Part shown: positions 23,873 to 30,172 of the stretch, one piece after another | How the letters are laid out: every line of letters begins with the position of its first letter | Numbering within the stretch: position 1 is the first letter of the stretch | Source of the DNA: Candidatus Nitrosotenuis sp. | Lineage (GTDB): Archaea > Thermoproteota > Nitrososphaeria > Nitrososphaerales > Nitrosopumilaceae | Length of the DNA: 46,796 bases | NCBI GenBank assembly: GCA_016844685.1 | Contig: JAENJF010000003.1 | Coordinates: 1-46,796 of the forward strand | Reading direction: 5' to 3' | Notes under the pieces: generated by a model | What the model was told of the DNA's origin: nothing | The model's input: only the letters and a program-made list of their open reading frames with translations | Database searches by the model: none | Translations under genes and position numbers: made by a program

Positions 23873-23969
23873 TTCACATACCAATATCGTTACTGAATTG
23901 ATGGTAAAGTTGTCTTCTGCAGTAATTGATGAAAAGTGAAACGATCTTGACCAAAAGTCAATAGAATAA

Positions 23970-25253
23970 TCATTTGAAAAAAAGAAACATTGCAAACATT
24001 ACAGCTACTGAAAGACTCATCAATGCAAATGTGAACCACCCCAAGATATTGGAGAGTTTTCCATTTGTTTTTTCGTGAAGAATTTTTTTGTTGTTTGCTA
24101 TTTTCATTATTACAAAAAGCATAGGAACTGTTACAATTCCATTAATCACAGCAGTGTAAATTAACGCAGTGATTGGATTGATATTGATAAAATTAATTCC
24201 TAGTCCAATTATTGTTGAAACCAAAATTGTGATATAGAATGCCTTTGCTTGCCTAAATTTTTTACTAAGGCCCTGTTTCCAGCCAAATCCATCTGACAGT
24301 GCATACGCAGAAGATCCTGCAAGTACCGGTATTGCAAGAAGTCCGGTTCCGATTATGCCTAATGCAAAGATGATTTTTGATGCTTCTCCAGAATGAGGAA
24401 ATGTTTTGACTAGTGGTTCTAGTGCTTTTGCTGCCTCTTCTGCAGTTGTGATATTAGTTATTCCGTTTAGATGAAGTGTTCCTGCTGCAGTCAGAATGAT
24501 AAACCACATTATCATCTGAGAAAAGCCCATTCCTATTATGACATCAAGTCGCATGGTCTTGATTTCACGTTTTGATATTTTTGGTGTACCAGTTCCCACA
24601 TCAGAGATTTTGTCTTTTGCAACATCATCTTCTGCTTCTTCTGATGCTTGCCAGAAGAAAAGATACGGTGAAATTGTTGTACCAAGCATTGCAACAGACA
24701 TCATTGCAAATGTAGAATTAAATTCTATATTTGGAATTATACCAGCTAAAACTATTTCATGAAGATTTTCGCCAATGATTATTGCAGTAAGAACATATGC
24801 AAATAGCGAAAGTGTAAGATACTTGAGTATTCTGACATATTTTTTATAAGGGATAAAAATTTCAGCGCAAATGATAAGTCCGGTAAAACACAATGCAAAT
24901 ACAAAGTTCGGGATTTGTGGAAAGATCAAATTTGTTGATGCGGCCATTGCGCCAATATCTACGCCAATGTTTATTGTATTTGCAATCAAAAGAAGAGATG
25001 TTATAGGAAAGACAACTTTGTTTGAGAATTGTTTTTTTAATGCATTACCTAAACCGGCACCTGTAACTAATCCTATTCGCGCACACATTTCCTGAATTGC
25101 AATCATTATCGGATATAGTACGAACCAAAGTGAATTGAATCCAAATTGTGCTCCTACTTGGGAATATGTTGCAATACCTGACGGATCGTCATCTGCTGCA
25201 CCCGTTACAACTCCAGGTCCTAAATTTTTAAAGAAATTTTTTATTGACGGCAA
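23970..25253 (-). CDS. NRAMP-superfamily divalent metal transporter, atypical signature
   Basis: A 427-residue integral membrane protein with 11-12 helices. TM1 is GPGVVTGAADDDPSGIATYSQ, where classic Mn/Fe NRAMPs have DPGN; the TM6 region reads TTISPYLFFWQASEEAEDD, where classic members have an MPH motif. Both metal-ligand motifs therefore differ and the transported ion (Mn, Mg or another) cannot be assumed. It belongs to the SPYLFFWQAS branch common in archaea and bacteria. Start TTG 25253. Its promoter carries a perfect TGATAATC. Flanked on both sides by DUF6659-like genes. Confidence 0.88.
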   Translation of the reverse strand: MPSIKNFFKNLGPGVVTGAADDDPSGIATYSQVGAQFGFNSLWFVLYPIMIAIQEMCARIGLVTGAGLGNALKKQFSNKVVFPITSLLLIANTINIGVDIGAMAASTNLIFPQIPNFVFALCFTGLIICAEIFIPYKKYVRILKYLTLSLFAYVLTAIIIGENLHEIVLAGIIPNIEFNSTFAMMSVAMLGTTISPYLFFWQASEEAEDDVAKDKISDVGTGTPKISKREIKTMRLDVIIGMGFSQMIMWFIILTAAGTLHLNGITNITTAEEAAKALEPLVKTFPHSGEASKIIFALGIIGTGLLAIPVLAGSSAYALSDGFGWKQGLSKKFRQAKAFYITILVSTIIGLGINFININPITALIYTAVINGIVTVPMLFVIMKIANNKKILHEKTNGKLSNILGWFTFALMSLSVAVMFAMFLFFK

Positions 25254-25293
25254 TTAGATGAGAGATCTTTTTTAGATATTAATCACATAAGTA

Positions 25294-25308
25294 GATTATC
25301 AGCCTAAG
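25294..25308 (-). promoter_or_regulatory. Upstream promoter element of the NRAMP gene
   Basis: Minus strand TTCTTAGGCTGATAATC with perfect TGATAATC, inner edge 41 bp before TTG 25253; the left half is imperfect (CTT for TCA). GATTAATAT is the TATA candidate. Confidence 0.5.
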
Positions 25309-25370
25309 AATTGATTACTTGTTCTTTAACTGTCAAAAGGCTTTTAAAAAGTATACAAAAACCCAGCTTG

Positions 25371-25408
25371 GTAGGCATACGATAATATTAAATTAGAACA
25401 TTTTCTGG
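25371..25408 (+). repeat. 38-bp direct repeat, copy 1 (promoter duplicate)
   Basis: Identical over 38 bp to 25444-25481, 73 bp away. It runs from GTAGGCATACGATAAT through TATA-like ATTAAATT to ATTTTCTGG. An ATG follows 49 bp after its first base, opening a 12-codon frame. The rest of the 25254-25491 gap contains the NRAMP promoter and a 35-bp GC-richer spacer between the copies. Confidence 0.85.
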
Positions 25409-25419
25409 CCCGCCCCTCG

Positions 25420-25458
25420 ATGAGATCAACGACGGCACTTACAGTAGGCATACGATAA
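25420..25458 (+). CDS. Possible 12-residue leader peptide
   Basis: ATG at 25420 reads MRSTTALTVGIR then stop; it lies at the same distance from repeat copy 1 as the real gene start lies from copy 2. Its stop falls inside copy 2. It could be a leader peptide or simply a scar of the promoter duplication. Confidence 0.25.
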   Translation: MRSTTALTVGIR

Positions 25459-25481
25459 TATTAAATTAGAACATTTTCTGG
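25444..25481 (+). repeat. 38-bp direct repeat, copy 2 (promoter of the downstream gene)
   Basis: Second copy of the 25371-25408 sequence. Its ATTAAATT is at 25460-25467, about 25-32 bp before ATG 25492, the right place for the TATA box of a leaderless mRNA. The preceding ACGATAAT resembles the TGATAATC element but is nearer to the gene. Confidence 0.8.
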
Positions 25482-25491
25482 AGCAATCGCT

Positions 25492-25854
25492 ATGAGTAAA
25501 CAGATTACTCCGCTTGATACCTGCAATGAAGTCTTGGCAGTAGATGATTCAATACGATTCGTTGGAAGAATCAAAAATAGAAAGCTGATTGCTTTTGCAA
25601 GACATCAAGGTAAGAAACCACTTCTTGATGCAGAGCTTGGAAATTTGGCACATTATTATGCATCAGTTAAGGCAAGCATGGAGGAAATGTTTGATGGGCC
25701 ACTAGGCAAGACAAATTGGATGATAACTGCCAAAGAATATGTAAAATTGATAACGCTTTTCCTAGATGACGGATTACTTATTTTTTCAATAGATGTGGAA
25801 GCAGACCACGACGAAATTATTAAAAAAATTCAAAACTTGAATATTAAACTTTAG
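25492..25854 (+). CDS. DUF6659-like thaumarchaeal protein
   Basis: A 120-residue protein starting MSKQITPLDTCNEVLAVDDSIRFVGRIKNRKLIAFAR. It aligns by eye with the 23787 protein over C-x-x-[LV]L...IRFVG and a C-terminal LLIFSIDVEADHDEIIKKI. The central MEEMFDGPLGKTNWMITAKEYVKLI differs, so the copies have diverged. Function unknown. Driven by the duplicated promoter; converges with the UbiD gene. Confidence 0.72.
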   Translation: MSKQITPLDTCNEVLAVDDSIRFVGRIKNRKLIAFARHQGKKPLLDAELGNLAHYYASVKASMEEMFDGPLGKTNWMITAKEYVKLITLFLDDGLLIFSIDVEADHDEIIKKIQNLNIKL

Positions 25855-25870
25855 AACTTGTCTAAAAGCG

Positions 25871-27199
25871 TCACAAATAGTCTTTAAGTGAGATTTTATT
25901 TTCTTTTGGAATCTTTGCTATTTCAAATCCCTCTGGTCGTTTTGACATAGGCCTTGTTGCATCAATTCCAAGCTTTGCAGTAAGCAGATTCTTTTGATCA
26001 CTTGATGGATCAAGGCTGGAACCACGGACTTTTTCAATTATTGTAAGTCCCTTGTCAGCTTGGAATCTTGTCGCCATTGCATATTCTACTTGGACTGGAT
26101 CGGATGGGTCTATGTCATCGTCAACTATTGTGACCATTTTCAGCGAGCGATGAGCGGCAAATGTCTTTTCAATTGCCTTTTTTCCATCGGTCTCTTTTTT
26201 CTTTGATATTTGCACAACTGCATGCAGCCAGTTGCATCCGCCGTTTGACATCACGACCTGCTTTGTTTGTGGAAATCCCTTTGCGACGTCACGATTCAGC
26301 TTTGCCTCAATTGGCATTCCCATCAAGAGTCGGTGTTCCCCATATCCAGACAGTATGTCATGAAATATCGCATTATTTCTAAAGTAAAGGTTTTCAAGCT
26401 CAAATACCGGCTGCTTTCTTGCAAAGTCATATGTTCGTAGCATCTCCACCATCCATTCCTTGTGAGTTCTGTCCGCAAGAATTCGCCCTTCCATCACAAT
26501 CTCCGTTCCGGACGGAACTGTCCTTCCAGAGTATGGGAGTTTTGTAAGGGCAAGCTTTCCTGCCAGAAGCGAGTTTGCTATTTCTAGTTCGTCCTCACCC
26601 CACTCTGCCTGGTATGCCCCTGCGATCGAAACCGCGGGATGTACGCCCACAGTTATTGCTACTTTGAGGTCTTCGCCGTGCTGCTTGGCATCCGTAAATG
26701 AGCGATGAAGGTGGCGGCCTTCCACCATTCTGACTGAAAAATGGGTTTTGTCAATTGGCATCAGCCTATGAAAAGAGGAGTTTTGGGTCTTTTTTTCTGG
26801 GTTTTGCGTGTAAATTATTGATGATGTGATGAATGGCCCTGACTCTTTTTCAAAGTGCGTAACAATTGGAAGTATGGTCAGGTCCTTTGACTTGTTCTCA
26901 AAAAACTTGGCATCAGTTATGATTTTTGGCTTTTTTGCATGCTCTATGGCTGAAATTATTTTTTGATGTATCGCTGATTCTTTTGCGCCTACTGCGGCCG
27001 CAAATCTGGCGCGAGTCCCAACTAGATTGGCAACCAGTCGAAGCTTGCTTTCCTTGATGTTTTCAAAGAGAACCGCATTTGCTCCGTCTACCTTTGCCGT
27101 AAGTACGGCAATTTCATATTTTGTAGAGACCTTCTTTTTTACAATCGATAATTGTCCTGTTTTTTTTATTTGATCAATGAAAACGCGGATGTCAGTCAT
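25871..27199 (-). CDS. UbiD-family decarboxylase
   Basis: A 442-residue UbiD-type (de)carboxylase, an enzyme class that uses prenylated FMN. Visible blocks: FITSSIIYTQNPEKKTQNSSFHRLMPIDKTHFSVRM, GVHPAVSIAGAYQAEWGEDELEIANSL, VPSGTEIVMEGRI and DDDIDPSDPVQVEYAMATRF. A close role in menaquinone synthesis is often assigned, but other aromatic/acrylic acid decarboxylases look alike. The prFMN synthase (UbiX) is not in this window. Its start overlaps the stop of the 27196 gene by 4 bp, so the two are translationally coupled. Confidence 0.9.
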   Translation of the reverse strand: MTDIRVFIDQIKKTGQLSIVKKKVSTKYEIAVLTAKVDGANAVLFENIKESKLRLVANLVGTRARFAAAVGAKESAIHQKIISAIEHAKKPKIITDAKFFENKSKDLTILPIVTHFEKESGPFITSSIIYTQNPEKKTQNSSFHRLMPIDKTHFSVRMVEGRHLHRSFTDAKQHGEDLKVAITVGVHPAVSIAGAYQAEWGEDELEIANSLLAGKLALTKLPYSGRTVPSGTEIVMEGRILADRTHKEWMVEMLRTYDFARKQPVFELENLYFRNNAIFHDILSGYGEHRLLMGMPIEAKLNRDVAKGFPQTKQVVMSNGGCNWLHAVVQISKKKETDGKKAIEKTFAAHRSLKMVTIVDDDIDPSDPVQVEYAMATRFQADKGLTIIEKVRGSSLDPSSDQKNLLTAKLGIDATRPMSKRPEGFEIAKIPKENKISLKDYL

Positions 27200-27531
27200 T
27201 CTCGAATTGCCTCAGTGATTTTCGCAATTAGAACCTTACCTGCATTTGCCCCAAGCTCCCTTTGTGTAAACAATGAAACAATACAAATTCCTTTTACATA
27301 TGATGCTAATTTTTGGGAGATCAGTTTTAGAAAAAGTGCGTCTGTCCTTGCAGGGATTATTGTTGATGTGCTAGGTGATGGATTTGTCCCTACTGATATC
27401 ATCATTGCGCCAAGCTTATTGACGCCTTCAGTAATAGAAATAAAAAAACCGTTGTCGTACTTTTCAATTTTGACATCGAATTTCCGATTTTCTGTTTCCA
27501 CAGTTATTTTACTGTAGTCAGAACTTGACAT
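27196..27531 (-). CDS. Small UbiD-partner protein (LpdD-like/proteasome-assembly-chaperone fold?)
   Basis: A 111-residue alpha/beta protein: VKIEKYDNGFFISITEGVNKLGAMMISVG, SPSTSTIIPARTDALFLKLISQKLA and GICIVSLFTQRELGANAGKVLIAKI. The arrangement resembles the small chaperone-type domain (LpdD-like) found with some UbiD enzymes, which helps prFMN maturation; I hold this at moderate confidence. ATGA overlap with ubiD supports a joint function. First gene of the pair. Confidence 0.6.
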   Translation of the reverse strand: MSSSDYSKITVETENRKFDVKIEKYDNGFFISITEGVNKLGAMMISVGTNPSPSTSTIIPARTDALFLKLISQKLASYVKGICIVSLFTQRELGANAGKVLIAKITEAIRE

Positions 27532-27549
27532 TATTACTTGAATTGAGAT

Positions 27550-28017
27550 CTATGCCTTTATTGCTATCGCTTCTTGTGGGTCAGTTTCAACTTGAATTGC
27601 GGCTTTGGATTTTCTTGTTTTTGATTTTACTATTGATTCTTCGGTATCAGATTGAACTCCAATTGAGGCTTTAGCTTTTCTTGTTGTTTTAGCTTTTCTT
27701 GTTGTTTTAGCTTTTCTTGTTGTTTTAGCTTTTGCGACTATTGGCTCTTTTGTTTCCATAATTTCTTCTGCCGCATCAAAAGTTGACTTTATTCCTGTTG
27801 CTTCTTGAGCTTCGGCTTCTACTCTGGCACGCAATTTGGCTTTGTATTTGAGATTTCGTGGTTTTGTTCTCAATCTATAACCACAGCATGGGCACCAAAG
27901 GCCTTCCCATTTGATGAAGATTTCACAAATTTGACATCGTCTCTGTCCTGAAGCATAACGTCCAGTTCCTACTGGCTTTTGTGCCTTGTATCTAGTGCAG
28001 ATTCCTTTACATGTCAT
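27550..28017 (-). CDS. Thaumarchaeal zinc-finger protein with Lys/Ala-rich tail
   Basis: N-terminal ~60 residues MTCKGICTRYKAQKPVGTGRY...RCQICEIFIKWEGLWCPCCGYRLRTKPRN hold two Cys pairs (CQIC, CPCC) plus C3/C7, a small zinc-binding module that I associate with multi-copy thaumarchaeal proteins. A flexible tail of ~95 residues follows with three perfect copies of KAKTTR and more scattered KSKTRKSK, similar in composition to histone H1 or basic eukaryal tails. DNA or RNA binding is likely but unproven. Located between ubiD and the 28-kb non-coding gap. Confidence 0.78.
   Translation of the reverse strand: MTCKGICTRYKAQKPVGTGRYASGQRRCQICEIFIKWEGLWCPCCGYRLRTKPRNLKYKAKLRARVEAEAQEATGIKSTFDAAEEIMETKEPIVAKAKTTRKAKTTRKAKTTRKAKASIGVQSDTEESIVKSKTRKSKAAIQVETDPQEAIAIKA
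27673..27726. repeat. Three perfect 18-bp tandem repeats in the zinc-finger gene
   Basis: Units at 27673-27690, 27691-27708 and 27709-27726 are identical and encode the AKTTRK repeat. Identity at synonymous sites points to recent expansion. Confidence 0.9.
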
Positions 28018-28147
28018 ATTTTATTCACTTGTAATTTGATATAGGAATCGCAAATATTTAAGGATAGATCCATATTTTTTACACAATTTTCTCATAAATT
28101 GCATAAAAATTATAGTTAATCTTGGCAATTAGCTTGATCAATTTGAC

Positions 28148-28216
28148 AAAAAATCGTCAAGTGTTATAAATATCTTACGATTTTTTTACGCACGGTATTT
28201 TACCAGTTTACGCACG
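28148..28216. other. Inverted repeat around a TATA box, plus direct repeats, in a gene-free gap
   Basis: AAAAAATCGT (28148-28157) and ACGATTTTTT (28177-28186) form perfect 10-bp arms flanking TTATAAATA. Right after comes TTTACGCACG at 28185-28194 and again at 28207-28216, separated by GGTATTTTACC. No plausible gene begins nearby in either direction; T-runs to 28245 may terminate the 28254 gene region. The remaining left part (28018-28140) contains the zinc-finger gene promoter (TTAAATATT near 28052). Confidence 0.5.
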
Positions 28217-28253
28217 AATTTTTTGTATTTTTTGAATTGATTTTTTAGCAAAA

Positions 28254-28916
28254 TTAGCCAGTTCTTGAAAGCGGCAAAACAAAACGTCTGTATCCTTCTC
28301 TTTGCGTGATGAATTTTGCAGACATCATATCGCGTTCACCACGCTTGTTGTAGTTTTTAATTTTTCTTGTAGTTTTGCGTTCATCTACTAATTCCAGTTC
28401 AAAGTGAGAGCAGAATCTCAGGTTAAGAAGAGTTGTGATCTGTTTTGTGACCTGCATGTTACCGTTTCCTATTTTGATTATTTTTCGTTCAGCCTTTAGT
28501 CCCCCAAGAATTTTTGCAACGTGGTTTGCAAGATCTTCTGGCGAATTATACAGTCCTCTTTCAATTTCTTTGCCAAAATACAGAACTGAAAGACCTATTC
28601 GCTGTCCAGGATCAATTCCAATTACAAGCTCGTGATCATTTAGTCCAGAATCTAGCATTTCAATTATTATTCCTTGGATTACAGTAGGATCTTCTTTCAA
28701 AATTTCTTCATACAGTATTGGCTGGCTTGCAGATTTTGGCGATTCCCCTGTTGTTGTAAATATCAGATTTCCCGAATAATTTTCAATTTCGTCTGGGAGT
28801 AAAGAATCATATTTTACGTTTAAGGTTTTGAGTGTTTTTACAAATTGAAAGTAGGATTTGCCATAGGTAGTAGCAACGCCGATACGACAGTTTTCTAATG
28901 CGCTGATGCTATACAA
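28254..28916 (-). CDS. RNase H/RuvC-fold hypothetical protein
   Basis: A 220-residue protein. The strand ELVIGIDPGQRIGLSVLYFG (acidic residue D102) is the first-strand signature of the RuvC/YqgF/RNase H superfamily. Later VDERKTTRKIKNYNKRGERDMMSA gives acidic-basic residues that could complete the site. The N-terminal ~90 residues (CRIGVATTYGKSYFQFV) form a separate alpha/beta part. A Holliday-junction-type nuclease or a pseudo-nuclease are both possible; I do not recognise an assigned archaeal family. The first gene upstream of the coiled-coil gene cluster in the same orientation is 15 bp away. Confidence 0.7.
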   Translation of the reverse strand: MYSISALENCRIGVATTYGKSYFQFVKTLKTLNVKYDSLLPDEIENYSGNLIFTTTGESPKSASQPILYEEILKEDPTVIQGIIIEMLDSGLNDHELVIGIDPGQRIGLSVLYFGKEIERGLYNSPEDLANHVAKILGGLKAERKIIKIGNGNMQVTKQITTLLNLRFCSHFELELVDERKTTRKIKNYNKRGERDMMSAKFITQREGYRRFVLPLSRTG

Positions 28917-28931
28917 AACGATCTTTTGGAT

Positions 28932-29282
28932 TTAAGGTTTTAGAATGGTTGAAACCACGCCGTCTACTGCCTCGTCAGATTTGGATTCAACGGTACTTTT
29001 GAGATTGGCTAGTTTTGCCTCTCCTTCTGCAGCAATCTTTTTTGATTGTTGTTCTGCCTTTGCTCTGGTTTCTGAGATTATGGATTCGGCCTCTTTAATT
29101 GCCATTTGAGTTACTTGGGATTTTAGTGCTTCAAGCTCAGTTTGTGTCTTGAAGGTTAGTGTTTTTTTAATGTCAGCTACCTTTTCGTTTAAGGAATCGA
29201 TGTTATTTTCAAGCTCAGATAATGACTTGATTATCTTGCTTACTTTGGAGTCTGCAACTGCGGTTTGTGCGGCTTCCTTCAT
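28932..29282 (-). CDS. Coiled-coil protein resembling an A-type ATPase stalk (G/H) subunit
   Basis: A 116-residue, almost wholly helical, Ala/Glu/Lys-rich protein. ESIISETRAKAEQQSKKIAAEGEAKL followed by a C-terminal AVDGVVSTIL is the pattern of peripheral stalk subunits (AhaH/AtpH type). The N-terminal SLSELENNIDSLNEKVADIKKTL is another coiled coil. No other ATPase genes are nearby, so the assignment is tentative; a generic coiled-coil protein is the alternative. Confidence 0.55.
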   Translation of the reverse strand: MKEAAQTAVADSKVSKIIKSLSELENNIDSLNEKVADIKKTLTFKTQTELEALKSQVTQMAIKEAESIISETRAKAEQQSKKIAAEGEAKLANLKSTVESKSDEAVDGVVSTILKP

Positions 29283-29319
29283 ATAGCTAAAAACCCTCTG
29301 AACCCGTTAATTAAATTAT

Positions 29320-29664
29320 TCATTTCGTACTCAAAAGTAGGATTGCCCTTGCAAGATCGCCTTTTGTCTCAACTAGTGCGTTTTTTGCAGCCTCTGGTCC
29401 AACGTTTGCTTGTTGGCATACAAGCATAATGTCTTCTTCTGAGAATACTGGAACCTCTAGTTCTTTTTCCTCATAACTTGTCGCTATTACTTGGAAAATG
29501 GAATTGTCCTTGGCCTTCATCTCGGTAACGGAAGGCTTGGAAATTATGATTTCTTTTTTATCAGTCTTTATGATTACTTCTTGTACATTTGAGAGCTCTT
29601 TCATGTCTAGACCCATTTTGTCCATCATTCTTCGCATTTCGCGATTGCCGCCGCCTCGCATCAT
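29320..29664 (-). CDS. nac: Nascent polypeptide-associated complex protein (NAC)
   Basis: Homodimeric archaeal NAC that binds ribosomes near the exit tunnel. A Gly/Met/Arg-rich start (MMRGGGNREMRRMMDKMGLDM) is followed by the NAC beta-barrel (VQEVIIKTDKKEIIISKPSV...IFQVIATSYEEKE) and a C-terminal UBA domain (EEDIMLVCQQANVGPEAAKNALVETKGDLARAIL). 114 residues, typical. It overlaps the PUA gene stop by 4 bp, a translationally coupled pair in ribosome-linked functions. Confidence 0.95.
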   Translation of the reverse strand: MMRGGGNREMRRMMDKMGLDMKELSNVQEVIIKTDKKEIIISKPSVTEMKAKDNSIFQVIATSYEEKELEVPVFSEEDIMLVCQQANVGPEAAKNALVETKGDLARAILLLSTK

Positions 29665-30146
29665 GATGTGTTTTCCTCCAGACTAGATTTTAAACTATCT
29701 CTGACTTTGATCGCAACTCCCCTTTTCAGAGTCCTCATCATTTCTGAATTTACAACTGCTCGCCCCACTGCAATTACTTTGTCTTTGTAAAGTACTGGAA
29801 CATCTGCGCCTATCATAATATTTTTCCCAGTTAAAACAACATGCTTGCAGAAAACAGATTTTCCGTCCTGCACAAAGGGTTTTGAGTCCTCATCTATTTC
29901 GATGCAGTTTTGGTGAAATTTTTTACTTTTCATCAATATCTGTGCAAAATATGGAGTTATTGCCAGACCTCCATCGATTCTTAATGTGCACAATAATCGC
30001 TTATTGTGATAAACCTCTCTAATTCTTCCAGTCTTTTTAGAAAACGTAATTTCAATTTCTTTTGGAAGATATTTTGAGACTCCATTCCCAAATAAAGCAT
30101 CAATAGTATGCTTTAGCTTCAAAACTTGATCCAATGTTAATTTCAT
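29661..30146 (-). CDS. PUA-domain RNA-binding protein
   Basis: A 161-residue protein with an N-terminal pre-PUA-like domain and a C-terminal PUA domain: SKPFVQDGKSVFCKHVVLTGKNIMIGADVPVLYKDKVIAVGRAVVNSEMM has the usual G-D/E-V-V-V-x-x-G-xA/xG strand pattern. MCT-1/Tma20-like or tRNA/rRNA-modification accessory roles are the nearest families. Coupling to NAC supports a translation role. Confidence 0.85.
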   Translation of the reverse strand: MKLTLDQVLKLKHTIDALFGNGVSKYLPKEIEITFSKKTGRIREVYHNKRLLCTLRIDGGLAITPYFAQILMKSKKFHQNCIEIDEDSKPFVQDGKSVFCKHVVLTGKNIMIGADVPVLYKDKVIAVGRAVVNSEMMRTLKRGVAIKVRDSLKSSLEENTS

Positions 30147-30172
30147 ATAACTTGCAATATTAATACGTGTGA

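Noticed and set aside
23843-23893. Possible C/D-box sRNA (ATGATGA ... CTGA about 50 nt apart)
   Set aside because: No internal D'/C' pair and no terminal stem; boxes this short occur by chance in AT-rich DNA.
23865-23939. 24-codon open frame behind the DUF6659-like gene
   Set aside because: No recognisable product or promoter spacing; too short to distinguish from chance.
25371-25481. Insertion-element ends or CRISPR-like repeat
   Set aside because: The repeats are direct, only two copies, each with a TATA box and gene start; a duplicated promoter explains them better.
28932-29282. Firm assignment as A-type ATPase subunit
   Set aside because: Helical Ala/Lys/Glu composition alone is weak evidence and there are no neighbouring ATPase genes; kept as tentative.
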